Positions 8,288 through 16,689 are shown, numbered from the stretch's first letter. The stretch is 64,000 bases of DNA from Comamonas sp. Y33R10-2 (GCF_019355935.1 NZ_CP079925.1:124001-188000); one strand, 5' to 3'. Notes: generated by a model from the sequence alone, not told the origin. Made by a program: numbers and translations.

Positions 8288-8797
8288 ATGGACCACGACC
8301 TGTCGTTCGATCCCGCATTCGTGCAGTCGCTGCACGACATCGCCTGGTTCTCGCGCTGCGGCGAGGCGCTGGCGGAGGGCTTGCCTTTTGACGCCCGGCA
8401 GGTCGTCTCTCAGAAACATGCCTATCGCCAATGTGCCAGCACGCAATGGGAGAGTGTGACCTTGGAGGCGCGTAATGCGCTGACAGGCTTTCTGGCCGTC
8501 AAGGCGCGCGACGAATACCAGCAGTGGAATATTCTGACCCGCCAGGCGCGCGAGCGCATCATCACGCCCTTGAAAGAGCAGCACTGGGAACCGTTTGCGC
8601 AGAAGGCCGGGCTGGGGTCGGAGTTCATGCACTGTGTGCAATGGGACCTGTTTGCGCTGTGCATGGAACATGCCTATCGTCACCAGCCTGCGCTGCCGCA
8701 GTTTTTCCACGGCTTGCGCAAGGTCTATGGGGCGGGGCATTTCCCCTGCGGCTGGGAAGGCGGCAAATACCCGGCAGGACGTTTGCAGGTCTGGTGA
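8288..8797 (+). CDS. Conserved hypothetical protein, partner of the SMI1/KNR4-like gene
   Basis: 169 residues from the ATG at 8288 (GAGG just upstream); an ATG at 8273 would overlap the previous gene. Visible features are aromatic and charged segments: HDIAWFSRCGEAL, HAYRQCASTQWESVTLEARN and WDLFALCMEHAYR. The C-terminus HFPCGWEGGKYPAGRLQVW is of a type I associate with small cytoplasmic proteins near immunity genes. There is no signal peptide or membrane segment. Function is not assigned, but coupling to a SUKH gene suggests a shared role. Confidence 0.65.
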   Translation: MDHDLSFDPAFVQSLHDIAWFSRCGEALAEGLPFDARQVVSQKHAYRQCASTQWESVTLEARNALTGFLAVKARDEYQQWNILTRQARERIITPLKEQHWEPFAQKAGLGSEFMHCVQWDLFALCMEHAYRHQPALPQFFHGLRKVYGAGHFPCGWEGGKYPAGRLQVW

Positions 8798-8854
8798 ACA
8801 CAGAGATACAGACAGAAGAGGCCTCTGGTGTTTAAGCTGGCCTGATTCCTGTCA

Positions 8855-9217
8855 ATGAGGGAGCACGTACATGCGTCAATCTTGGATATCCATGGTCATC
8901 GCTACACGGCTGCTGAGCGCAGCCGGTCAGATTCAGGCCAGAGTCTGGTGCTTCCCAGTATTCCGGAAGCCACTGATGCGCTGGTGGCCATGTTTGCAGG
9001 CTCTGGCCTGCCTCGACCCTCCAAGTTGAAGCTGGGTACCTGTATTGCCGCGGTAGAGGCAACGTACCCCGGTCAGGTCGCCTGCACGATGGCGGTGACC
9101 TTGCGGGCGGCGACCACGGAAAGCCAGATCGACTTCTACAAGCAAGGCAAGAAGTGGGTGGGTCAGCCCAGCGTGTCGCAGGATAAGCTGCCTTTCCCGG
9201 ACCCTGCACTGCATTGA
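8855..9217 (+). CDS. Hypothetical small protein, possibly frameshifted secreted protein
   Basis: 120 residues in the open frame. The second half (SLVLPSIPEATDALVAMF, then GTCIAAVEATYPGQVACT, ending KLPFPDPALH) looks like an ordinary folded protein. The first 30 residues are odd and H/R-rich. In the +1 frame, an ATG at 8874 gives MRQSWISMVIATRLLSAAGQ, which resembles an export signal and runs to about 8940. A one- or two-base indel near 8900-8945 may have split a secreted protein. I cannot tell a sequencing error from a true pseudogene. Confidence 0.5.
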   Translation: MREHVHASILDIHGHRYTAAERSRSDSGQSLVLPSIPEATDALVAMFAGSGLPRPSKLKLGTCIAAVEATYPGQVACTMAVTLRAATTESQIDFYKQGKKWVGQPSVSQDKLPFPDPALH

Positions 9218-9294
9218 TGGTTGGGCCTCAGAGGTGCTTGCCTTGAAGGGTGAGAGGTGAACGTGGCATGAATCCTGCTGCGTGATCGGGTGAC

Positions 9295-10593
9295 ATGCAC
9301 GACCACGATCGCCCTCTTATGAAAACGCCACTGCACTACCTGATCGCTGCCCGGCAAAGCGAAATTGCCGAGCTGGAGCAAATCAGTCGCGCCAGTACGC
9401 TGGTTGCCAGCATGTCTGAGCTGGTTCATGCATTGCAAAAGGAGCGCGGGCTTTCCAATATTTTTCTGGTCAGCAGCGGAGCATTGGCCCAGCAGGCCTT
9501 GCTGGCCCACGGTCAGCATGTGGATCAGGTCATGGGCCGGGTCTGCGTGGTGCTTGAAGAGCTGGGTGAGCGCTCGCCCGGTGCGCATGGCGCGCGGCTG
9601 TTTAATTCGATTGCTAATGCGCTGCAGGGCTTTGAGGCTTTGCCGCAGTTGCGCCATCAGCGAGATGCGCTGCAACTGAGTGCCGAGGATTGCATGCAGG
9701 CGCTGATTCGCATCATTGCAGCCTGCCTGACCGTCGTGTATGAGGCCGCAGACAGCGCTTGCGATCCTGATATTGCGAAGCTGCTGGTGGCTCTGTTTCA
9801 TTTCATGCAGGGTAAAGAGTTGGCGGGGCAAGAGAGGGCTACAGGGGTTGCTGCGTTCACTCAAGGTATCAGCAAGGCTGAGCGTCAGCGCCATTGGCTG
9901 CATTTGATTGAGTCGCAGGACGGCTGCTTTCAGGTTTTTGCAGATTTCGCCAGCCCGCAGGGGGTAGAGCGCTGGCAGCAGCAGTGCGGAGCTTGCACGG
10001 ATATGACCGTGATTGAGCGGCTGCGGCGCATAGGTTGTACGGCTGCTGATGGCGCACCGCTGGATAAGGCGCTGAGCTCTCCCTGGTTTGAAGCTTGCTC
10101 CAGTCGACTGGATGCCATGCACCAGATTGAGGCATTTCTGGCGCAGGAGCTACAGGCGCAGTGTTTGTGCAAGCTTGAACTGTCCGGCGCAGCACTGTCT
10201 CAGCAGCAGGCCTTGCTTGAAACTCTGCCTGAGCCGTTGGTTCGCGCAGAGAGTGGCGTAGCCTTTATTTTGGGGACAGCACAGGGCGCTGCGCTGCCGG
10301 CAGAAGGTGTTTATGGCCGGCAGCTGGGTAAAAGCATTGTTGGCCTGGTGCAGGAGCAGGCTGCGCGGCTGCAGGATATGCAGACCGAGATTGACAAGGC
10401 GCGCTCCACGCTCAAGGAGCGCAAGACCATAGAACGAGCCAAGGGCGTGTTGATGAATTACCGCCAGCTTGGCGAGGGCGATGCCTATAAGCTGATCCGC
10501 CAGACAGCTATGAACCAGAACCGGCGAATGCTGGATGTGGCCGAGGCCATTCTGGCGACGGTGGACCTGCTGCCGTGCAGCACCAATTCGTAG
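9295..10593 (+). CDS. nasR: NasR-like nitrate-responsive transcription antiterminator (NIT + ANTAR)
   Basis: 432 residues; an alternative start is the ATG at 9319. Residues about 35-330 are a helical NIT-type sensor region (LVASMSELVHALQKERGLSN near the start is typical of nitrate/nitrite sensing domains). The C-terminal 60 residues are an ANTAR RNA-binding domain (ERAKGVLMNYRQLGEGDAYK, then MLDVAEAIL). NasR binds nascent leader RNA when nitrate or nitrite is present and prevents termination. Two matching leader RNAs lie downstream, before nasF and before nirB, which makes the assignment firm. A weak TGGCAT-N5-CTGCT sequence at 9264-9279 could be a sigma54 element, but it would leave almost no leader. 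Confidence 0.93.
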   Translation: MHDHDRPLMKTPLHYLIAARQSEIAELEQISRASTLVASMSELVHALQKERGLSNIFLVSSGALAQQALLAHGQHVDQVMGRVCVVLEELGERSPGAHGARLFNSIANALQGFEALPQLRHQRDALQLSAEDCMQALIRIIAACLTVVYEAADSACDPDIAKLLVALFHFMQGKELAGQERATGVAAFTQGISKAERQRHWLHLIESQDGCFQVFADFASPQGVERWQQQCGACTDMTVIERLRRIGCTAADGAPLDKALSSPWFEACSSRLDAMHQIEAFLAQELQAQCLCKLELSGAALSQQQALLETLPEPLVRAESGVAFILGTAQGAALPAEGVYGRQLGKSIVGLVQEQAARLQDMQTEIDKARSTLKERKTIERAKGVLMNYRQLGEGDAYKLIRQTAMNQNRRMLDVAEAILATVDLLPCSTNS

Positions 10594-10618
10594 CACTGGA
10601 TCGCATGAGTTGTTGCGA

Positions 10619-10635
10619 CGCACCAAATCTGGGCT
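10619..10635 (+). promoter_or_regulatory. Candidate NtrC binding site upstream of nasF
   Basis: CGCACCA-AAT-CTGGGCT resembles TGCACCA-N3-TGGTGCA with several mismatches. It lies about -84 to -68 from the predicted start, the same distance as the better site before nirB. Confidence 0.4.
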
Positions 10636-10676
10636 GAAATCGGGCGTAAGTCATCTTCTTCCTAGTGCGAAAGGTC

Positions 10677-10692
10677 TGGCACGGTTTGTGCA
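10677..10692 (+). promoter_or_regulatory. Sigma54 promoter of nasFED
   Basis: TGGCAC-GGTTT-GTGCA: one mismatch to TGGCAC-N5-TTGCA, with GG and GC at the required spacing. The predicted start is near 10703, immediately before the ANTAR leader hairpin. Confidence 0.8.
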
Positions 10693-10702
10693 TGACTGTT
10701 GA

Positions 10703-10810
10703 TGTCAAGCAGACCAAAGGCGGTCGCGCTTAAAGCGTTATTACGAGTGACCTGGGACAACGGCGTCCTTCTCTCCTCTCACCCGAGGAGGGAAGGACGC
10801 TTTTTGTTTT
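10703..10810 (+). promoter_or_regulatory. NasR-responsive leader: dual-hexaloop ANTAR RNA plus terminator
   Basis: P1 is GACC-AAAGGC-GGTC at 10712-10725, extended by AGC/GCT outer pairs. P2 is GGAC-AACGGC-GTCC at 10755-10768. Both hexaloops have A at position 1 and G at position 4, the ANTAR target rule. The 3' arm of P2 (GTCC) is also part of the terminator stem GCGTCCTTC-TCTCCTC paired with GAGGAGG-GAAGGACGC (10763-10800), followed by TTTTTGTTTT. P2 and the terminator are therefore mutually exclusive, so bound NasR would allow readthrough into nasF. Confidence 0.88.
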
Positions 10811-10849
10811 CCGGATCGCTTTCACCACGATTCTTGTTGGAGTTTTCTC

Positions 10850-12109
10850 ATGAGCAAGCGCCTTTTCCCATCCCCAGTCCTTTCTCTGGAGTCTGGCCGC
10901 AGAGACTTTCTGCGCGTTGCAGGCGGTGCCGCACTCTATGGTGCATTAGGTCACCACGGCGTCTGGGCTGCGGGCTCGGATGCACCCGAGAAGAAGGAAG
11001 TCAAGATTGGCTTCATCCCGTTGACGGATTGCGCCAGCGTGGTCATGGCGTCGGTGCTGGGTTTTGACCAGAAATATGGCGTCAAAATCATCCCCAGCAA
11101 AGAGGCGAGCTGGGCCAGCGTGCGCGACAAGATGGTGAATGGCGAGCTGGACTTTGCGCATGTGCTGTACGGCTTGGTCTACGGCCTGCATCTGGGCATT
11201 GGTGGCCCCAAAAAAGACATGGCTGTGCTGATGAACCTGAACAACAACGGTCAGGCCATTACCGTATCCAAAGCGCTGGCCGACAAGGGCGCTGTGGATG
11301 GAGCAAGCCTCGCCAAGGTCATGGCCAGAGAAAAGCGCGAATACACGTTTGCGGGCACCTTCCCCACCGGCACCCATGCCATGTGGATGCACTACTGGCT
11401 GGCTGCGGCGGGCATCAATCCGGTGACGGATGCCAAGCTGATCACCGTGCCTCCGCCCCAGATGGTGGCCAATATGCGTGTGGGCAATATGGACGGTTTT
11501 TGCGTGGGCGAGCCGTGGAACCACCGCGCCATCATGGATGGCATTGGAATCACGGCCAATACCACGCAGGACATCTGGAAGGATCACCCCGAAAAAGTGC
11601 TGGGCACTACGGGCGACTTTGCCAGCAAGAACCCCAACACCTGCCGCGCCGTGATGATGGCGATTCTGGAGGCCAGCCGCTGGATTGACGCCAGCTTGCA
11701 AAACAAGATGAAGATGGCCGAGACCGTGGCCCAGAAGTCCTACATCAACACCAGTGTGGACGCGATCAATCAGCGCATTCTGGGCCGCTACCAGAACGGT
11801 CTGGGCAAAACCTGGGACGACCCCAACCACATGAAGTTCTTCAACGACGGTGCGGTGAACTTCCCCTATCTGTCTGACGGCATGTGGTTCCTGACTCAGC
11901 ACAAGCGCTGGGGCTTGCTCAAGAGTCACCCCGATTACCTGGCCGTGGCCAAGAAGATCAATCGCATTGACCTGTATACGCAGGCCGCGAGCCAGCTCAA
12001 GGTGAATGTGCCCAAAGAGTCACTGCGCAGCAGCAAGCTGATGGATGGCGTGGTGTGGGATGGCAAGAACCCCGCCCAGTACGCCGACAGTTTCAAGATC
12101 AAGGCCTGA
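10850..12109 (+). CDS. nasF: Nitrate ABC transporter substrate-binding protein (NasF/NrtA)
   Basis: 419 residues. It opens with a Tat-type signal (GRRDFLRVAGGAALYGAL near residues 20-37), followed by the mature start KKEVKIGFIPLTDCASVV, typical of the NrtA/CmpA family. Further family segments are GELDFAHVLYGLVYGLHLGI, FPTGTHAMWMHYWLAAAGI, VPPPQMVANM and VGEPWN. It is the periplasmic binding protein for nitrate and nitrite. It is first in the nasFED unit, downstream of the NasR leader, with the permease gene 26 bp after its stop. Confidence 0.93.
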   Translation: MSKRLFPSPVLSLESGRRDFLRVAGGAALYGALGHHGVWAAGSDAPEKKEVKIGFIPLTDCASVVMASVLGFDQKYGVKIIPSKEASWASVRDKMVNGELDFAHVLYGLVYGLHLGIGGPKKDMAVLMNLNNNGQAITVSKALADKGAVDGASLAKVMAREKREYTFAGTFPTGTHAMWMHYWLAAAGINPVTDAKLITVPPPQMVANMRVGNMDGFCVGEPWNHRAIMDGIGITANTTQDIWKDHPEKVLGTTGDFASKNPNTCRAVMMAILEASRWIDASLQNKMKMAETVAQKSYINTSVDAINQRILGRYQNGLGKTWDDPNHMKFFNDGAVNFPYLSDGMWFLTQHKRWGLLKSHPDYLAVAKKINRIDLYTQAASQLKVNVPKESLRSSKLMDGVVWDGKNPAQYADSFKIKA

Positions 12110-12135
12110 GGCCGATACCCCAACGGAGATTCACC

Positions 12136-13128
12136 ATGGTCAGTGCCGCACTTCCATCCCGTCTTGAATTAGATCCGCCCCACGATCCGCAACTGGCCAT
12201 ACAAGCGGCCAATGAGGCACGCTTGAATGCTTCCAAAGTGATAGCTGATAGCGCAGAACCTGCAAGGGCTACAGTGAAAAAAGACTCAAAACTCAAAGCG
12301 GCGTCTGCCGCAGCCCTCGCCGCGCCGCCCAACCGCTGGCGCCAGCGTGCTGAAGGACTGATCGGCACGGTGCTGCCGCCGCTGCTGGGGCTGGCGCTGC
12401 TGGTGGGCTTGTGGTCCATCGTCTCCAGCACCACGGGTCACAGCATTCCCACCCCGGCGGATACCTGGACGCAGGCGGTCGAGGTTTTTCGTGATCCGTT
12501 CTATACCAACGGCCCCAACGATCAGGGCGTGGGCTGGAATGTGCTGTCGTCGCTGCAGCGCGTGGCGCTGGGCTTTGGGTTGGCGGCGCTGGTGGGCATT
12601 CCTGCAGGCTTTTTGATTGGGCGCTTTAACTTTCTCTCGCGCATGTTCAACCCGCTCATCAGCCTGCTGCGCCCCGTGTCGCCGCTGGCTTGGTTGCCGA
12701 TTGGCCTGCTGGTGTTCAAGGGGGCTAATCCGGCCGCCAGCTGGACTATCTTCATCTGCTCCATCTGGCCCATGGTCATCAACACGGCCGTCGGTGTGCA
12801 GCGTGTGCCGCAGGATTACATGAACGTGGCGCGGGTGCTGAACCTCAGCGAATGGAAGATTGCCACCACCATTCTGTTCCCTGCCGTGCTGCCCTATATG
12901 TTGACGGGCGTGCGACTGGCCGTGGGCACGGCCTGGCTGGTGATTGTGGCCGCCGAGATGCTGACCGGTGGCGTGGGCATTGGCTTCTGGGTCTGGGACG
13001 AGTGGAACAACCTCAACGTCAAGAACATCATCATCGCCATCTTTGTGATTGGCATTGTGGGCCTGCTGCTGGAATGGGCGCTGGTCAAGCTGGCTTCGGC
13101 CTTTACATTTGAAGAGGTGAAATCATGA
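12136..13128 (+). CDS. nasE: Nitrate ABC transporter permease (NasE/NrtB)
   Basis: 330 residues from the ATG at 12136, with GGAG at 12125-12128. Residues 1-75 are a cytoplasmic tail rich in A, S and K that contains a palindromic repeat copy. Membrane segments begin at LIGTVLPPLLGLALLVGLWS. The EAA-type loop (RVLNLSEWKIATTILFPAVL) and WLVIVAAEMLTGGVGIGFW are family signatures. It forms the membrane channel with NasD. Its stop overlaps the ATP-binding gene (ATGA). The tail is longer than usual for NrtB, consistent with a repeat-derived extension. Confidence 0.92.
   Translation: MVSAALPSRLELDPPHDPQLAIQAANEARLNASKVIADSAEPARATVKKDSKLKAASAAALAAPPNRWRQRAEGLIGTVLPPLLGLALLVGLWSIVSSTTGHSIPTPADTWTQAVEVFRDPFYTNGPNDQGVGWNVLSSLQRVALGFGLAALVGIPAGFLIGRFNFLSRMFNPLISLLRPVSPLAWLPIGLLVFKGANPAASWTIFICSIWPMVINTAVGVQRVPQDYMNVARVLNLSEWKIATTILFPAVLPYMLTGVRLAVGTAWLVIVAAEMLTGGVGIGFWVWDEWNNLNVKNIIIAIFVIGIVGLLLEWALVKLASAFTFEEVKS
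12234..12290 (+). repeat. Palindromic repeat (family A), in frame in NasE N-terminal tail
   Basis: GATAGCTGATAGCGC, then AAGGGCTACAGTGAAAAAA at the standard distance. It is read as VIADSAEPARATVKKDSKL, in the same frame as the Hsp70 copies. Confidence 0.68.
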
Positions 13129-13937
13129 ACGCATCGCTGTCCACCAAGTACATCGAGATCCAGGATGTCGATCAGACCTTCAAGACCGCCAAAGGCCTGT
13201 TTCCTGCGCTGCAGGGCATCAACCTCAATATCGCCAAGGGCGAGTTTGTCAGCCTCATTGGCCACTCGGGCTGCGGCAAGTCCACCTTGCTTAACCTGAT
13301 TGCCGGGCTGACGGTGCCCACCAGTGGTGCACTGCTGTGCGCCAACAAGGAAATCAAGGGCCCGGGCCCCGAGCGCGCTGTAGTGTTCCAGAACCATTCG
13401 CTGCTGCCATGGCTGACCTGCTGGGGCAATGTGCATCTGGCGGTGGAGCGTGTCTTTGCCAAGCGCGAAACCAAGGCGCAGCTAGCCGAGCGCACCGATG
13501 CCGCGCTGGCCATGGTGGGCCTGACGCACGCCGCGCAAAAGCGCCCCGGCGAAATATCGGGCGGCATGAAGCAGCGCGTGGGCATTGCCCGTGCGCTGTC
13601 GATGGAGCCGCAAGTGCTGCTGATGGATGAGCCGTTTGGTGCGCTGGATGCATTGACCCGCGCCAAGCTGCAAGATGAGTTGCTGGAGATCGTGGCCCGC
13701 ACGCAAAGCACTGTGGTCATGGTGACGCACGATGTAGACGAGGCCGTGCTGCTGTCCGACAAAATCGTGATGATGACCAATGGGCCTGCCGCCACCATTG
13801 GCGAGGTGCTGCACGTAGAACTGCCCCGCCCGCGCAGCCGTGTAGTGCTGGCAGAAGACATGCAGTACCAGAGCTACCGCAAAGCCGTGATCGACTTTCT
13901 CTACACTCGCCAGGGGCATGTGGAGAAGGCGGCCTGA
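13125..13937 (+). CDS. nasD: Nitrate ABC transporter ATP-binding protein (NasD/NrtD)
   Basis: 270 residues. Walker A is GHSGCGKST (about residues 46-54), the Q-loop region is VFQNHSLLPWLTCWGNV, the signature is SGGMKQRVGIARALS, Walker B is VLLMDEPFGALD, and the H-loop is MVTHDVDEAV. These match the nitrate/taurine/bicarbonate importer class. It translationally overlaps the permease stop and energises nitrate uptake. A perfect UUCG-loop hairpin follows the stop. Confidence 0.94.
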   Translation: MNASLSTKYIEIQDVDQTFKTAKGLFPALQGINLNIAKGEFVSLIGHSGCGKSTLLNLIAGLTVPTSGALLCANKEIKGPGPERAVVFQNHSLLPWLTCWGNVHLAVERVFAKRETKAQLAERTDAALAMVGLTHAAQKRPGEISGGMKQRVGIARALSMEPQVLLMDEPFGALDALTRAKLQDELLEIVARTQSTVVMVTHDVDEAVLLSDKIVMMTNGPAATIGEVLHVELPRPRSRVVLAEDMQYQSYRKAVIDFLYTRQGHVEKAA

Positions 13938-13957
13938 GTCTGCTTTATTTACCGCTG

Positions 13958-13987
13958 CATGGCGCCTTCGGGCGCCATGTTTGTTTT
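13958..13987 (+). terminator. Terminator after nasFED
   Basis: CATGGCGCC-TTCG-GGCGCCATG, a perfect 9-bp stem with a UUCG tetraloop, followed by TTTGTTTT. It separates nasFED from the nirBD-nasA promoter. Confidence 0.85.
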
Positions 13988-14010
13988 GATGCACTGCAAT
14001 AAAGCGTGAC

Positions 14011-14027
14011 TGCACAGAAACAGTGCG
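14011..14027 (+). promoter_or_regulatory. NtrC binding site upstream of nirB
   Basis: TGCAC-AGAAACA-GTGCG fits TGCAC-N7-GTGCA with one mismatch. It lies about -83 to -67 from the predicted sigma54 start. A weaker half-site (TGCAC at 13990) lies upstream. Confidence 0.65.
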
Positions 14028-14067
14028 TGATGGCAGGCTCGTTAGATATTTCTTAGGGCAGGGAAGC

Positions 14068-14083
14068 TGGCACAGCAATTGCA
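14068..14083 (+). promoter_or_regulatory. Sigma54 promoter of nirBD-nasA-cobA
   Basis: TGGCAC-AGCAA-TTGCA is an exact match to the -24/-12 consensus. The predicted start near 14094 coincides with the first base of the leader hairpin P1. Confidence 0.9.
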
Positions 14084-14093
14084 TAGCTCTTGT

Positions 14094-14201
14094 TGTGGCC
14101 AAGGTGGGCCACAGGGTGATGGTGCAAGGCTGGACCAGATCCCAAAGACAAAGACGTCTGCGCGCTCATGCGAGTCATGAAGCGCGAGGCGTCTTTTTTT
14201 T
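14094..14201 (+). promoter_or_regulatory. Second NasR-responsive leader with terminator
   Basis: P1 is TGTGGCC-AAGGTG-GGCCACA (14094-14113), a perfect 7-bp stem. P2 is AGAC-AAAGAC-GTCT (14146-14159). Both hexaloops have A1 and G4. P2 shares GACGTCT with the 5' arm of a long terminator stem (14153-14193) that ends in eight or more T residues. The architecture is the same as before nasF, so both units should respond to nitrate through NasR. Confidence 0.9.
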
Positions 14202-14226
14202 GCTTTGCAAGCCCACGGGGACTGAG

Positions 14227-16689
14227 ATGAAAAAATCCAAACTGGTCATGATTGGCAACGGAATGGCAGGTGTGCGCGCTCTGGAGGAGCTGCTGACCAT
14301 TGCCCCCGACCTGTACGACATCACGGTGTTTGGTGCCGAGCCACACCCGAACTACAACCGCATTCTGTTGTCGCCTGTGCTGGCCGGTGAGCAGACGCTT
14401 GCCGACATCGTGCTCAATGACTGGGCCTGGTACCTGGACAACCATATCCTGCTGCATGCGGGTTATACGGTCACAGCGGTGGATCGTGCCCGCCGAGTCG
14501 TGCATGCCACCAATGCGCAGGGCGAGACCATCAGCGCCGAGTACGACCGCCTCATCATGGCCACGGGCTCCAACCCTTTCATCCTGCCTATCCCCGGCAA
14601 GGAGCTGGCAGGTGTGCTGGCCTACCGCGACATCGCCGATACCGAAGCCATGATTGAAGCGGCCAAAACGCTCAAGCACGCGGTGGTGATTGGTGGTGGC
14701 CTTTTGGGGCTGGAGGCCGCCAACGGCCTGATGAAGCGCGGCATGCAGGTCACCGTGGTGCATGTGGGTGACTGGCTGATGGAGCGCCAGTTAGACGATC
14801 AGGCCGGCCGCATGCTGCAAAAGTCGCTGGCCGAGCGTGGCATGCAGTTCTGCATGAAAGCGCAGACGCAAGAGCTGGTGGGTAACGACGCCGGCCGCGT
14901 GAGTGCAGTGCGCTTTAAGGATGGCAGCGAAGTACCTGCCGATCTGGTGGTGATGGCCGTGGGTATTCGCCCCAATACAACACTGGCCGAGTCCATGCAT
15001 CTGCATGTGAACCGCGGCATTGTTGTCAGCGACACCATGCAGACCATCACCGACCCGCGCATTTACGCCGTGGGCGAATGCGCCGTGCACCGTGGCATCG
15101 CCTACGGGCTCGTCGCTCCGCTGTTTGAACAAGGCAAGGTACTGGCCAACCATCTGGCCGAGTTTGGCATTGGCCGCTACATGGGCTCGCTCACGTCCAC
15201 CAAGCTCAAAGTCACGGGCATTGACTTGTTCTCGGCCGGTGACTTTCAGGGTGGCGGTGATACCGAAGAAATCTTGATGAGTGATCCCTATGCCGGGGTC
15301 TATAAAAAACTGGTTATCAAGGGCGACAAACTGGTCGGCGCCTGCCTGTATGGCGACACTGTGGATGGCAGCTGGTACTTCAAGCTGCTGCGCGAAGGCC
15401 GCAGCGTGGCCGACATTCGCGACAAGCTGATGTTTGGTGAATCTAATCTGGGCGATACCGGCCACCAAGGGCAGAACAAGGCGGCGGCGCTGGCCGATAG
15501 CGATGAGGTTTGCGGCTGCAACGGCGTGACCAAGGGCGCAATCTGCAAAGCCATCAAGGACAAGGGCCTGTTCACGCTGGAAGATGTGCGCAAGCACACC
15601 AAAGCCAGTGCCAGCTGCGGCTCATGCACGGGGCTGGTCGAGCAGATCATCATGTTCACCGCCGGTGGCGACTATTCCGCATCGCCCAAGACCAAGGCCA
15701 TGTGTGGTTGCACCGACCATGGCCACCAGACAGTGCGCGATGTGATTCGCACCAACAAGCTGCTCAGTACCGATGCAGTGTTCCGCTTTATGGAATGGCG
15801 CACGCCCAACGGTTGTGCATCGTGCCGCCCAGCCGTCAATTACTACCTGATCAGCACCTGGCCCAAAGATGCCAAGGATGATCCGCAAAGCCGCTTCATC
15901 AACGAACGTAGCCACGCCAACATCCAGAAAGATGGAACGTACAGCGTCATCCCGCGCATGTGGGGCGGCGAGACAACAGCGAGTGAGCTGCGCCGTATTG
16001 CCGATGTGGTGGACAAGTACGACATTCCCACCGTCAAGGTCACGGGCGGTCAGCGCATCGACTTGCTGGGCGTAAAGAAGGAAGACCTGCAAGGCGTGTG
16101 GAACGACATTGGCATGCCCTGCGGCCACGCCTACGCCAAGGCGCTGCGCACCGTCAAAACCTGTGTGGGCAGCGAATGGTGCCGCATGGGCACGCAAGAC
16201 AGCACCCAAATGGGCAAGGATCTGGAGCGTGCCATGTGGCGTATGTATGCCCCGCACAAGGTGAAGTTTGCCGTCAGCGGCTGCCCGCGCAACTGTGCGG
16301 AGTCCGGCATCAAGGACGTGGGCATCATCGGCGTCGATTCAGGCTGGGAGATGTATGTGGGCGGCAATGGCGGCATCAAAACCGAGGTGGCCCACTTCTT
16401 TGCCAAGCTCAAAACCGCAGAAGAAGTCATGGAGTACACGGGTGCCTTCATGCAGCTGTACCGGCTGGAAGGCTGGTACCTGGAGCGCACCGTGCACTAC
16501 ATCAACCGCGTGGGTCTGGACTATGTAAAAAAGCGCATTCTGGACGATGCCCAAGGCCGCAAGGCGCTGTGGGAAGAGCTGCAGTTTGCGCTCGATGGCG
16601 AGCCCGATCCCTGGTTTGAAACCGACAAGGCAGCGGTGGATACGCGCCAGTTCCAGCCCCTGACCGCTGCGCAAACCGAAAGCGCCTGA
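14227..16689 (+). CDS. nirB: NAD(P)H nitrite reductase large subunit
   Basis: 820 residues from the ATG at 14227, directly after the leader; the frame is open upstream, but that sequence is the leader RNA. The FAD domain starts MIGNGMAGVRALEEL, and the NADH-binding motif is VVIGGGLLGLEAANGL (about 157). A BFD-like [2Fe-2S] region carries CGCNGV and CGSCTGLV (about 430-475). The siroheme/[4Fe-4S] centre has CVGSEWCRMG and CPRNCAESGIKDVG (about 645-705). It reduces nitrite to ammonium in the cytoplasm. Length and domain order are normal for the assimilatory NirB. Confidence 0.95.
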   Translation: MKKSKLVMIGNGMAGVRALEELLTIAPDLYDITVFGAEPHPNYNRILLSPVLAGEQTLADIVLNDWAWYLDNHILLHAGYTVTAVDRARRVVHATNAQGETISAEYDRLIMATGSNPFILPIPGKELAGVLAYRDIADTEAMIEAAKTLKHAVVIGGGLLGLEAANGLMKRGMQVTVVHVGDWLMERQLDDQAGRMLQKSLAERGMQFCMKAQTQELVGNDAGRVSAVRFKDGSEVPADLVVMAVGIRPNTTLAESMHLHVNRGIVVSDTMQTITDPRIYAVGECAVHRGIAYGLVAPLFEQGKVLANHLAEFGIGRYMGSLTSTKLKVTGIDLFSAGDFQGGGDTEEILMSDPYAGVYKKLVIKGDKLVGACLYGDTVDGSWYFKLLREGRSVADIRDKLMFGESNLGDTGHQGQNKAAALADSDEVCGCNGVTKGAICKAIKDKGLFTLEDVRKHTKASASCGSCTGLVEQIIMFTAGGDYSASPKTKAMCGCTDHGHQTVRDVIRTNKLLSTDAVFRFMEWRTPNGCASCRPAVNYYLISTWPKDAKDDPQSRFINERSHANIQKDGTYSVIPRMWGGETTASELRRIADVVDKYDIPTVKVTGGQRIDLLGVKKEDLQGVWNDIGMPCGHAYAKALRTVKTCVGSEWCRMGTQDSTQMGKDLERAMWRMYAPHKVKFAVSGCPRNCAESGIKDVGIIGVDSGWEMYVGGNGGIKTEVAHFFAKLKTAEEVMEYTGAFMQLYRLEGWYLERTVHYINRVGLDYVKKRILDDAQGRKALWEELQFALDGEPDPWFETDKAAVDTRQFQPLTAAQTESA

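Noticed and set aside
9264..9279. TGGCAT-N5-CTGCT as a sigma54 promoter of nasR
   Set aside because: Two weak positions, and the implied start is at or after the annotated start codon. It works only if translation begins at 9319.
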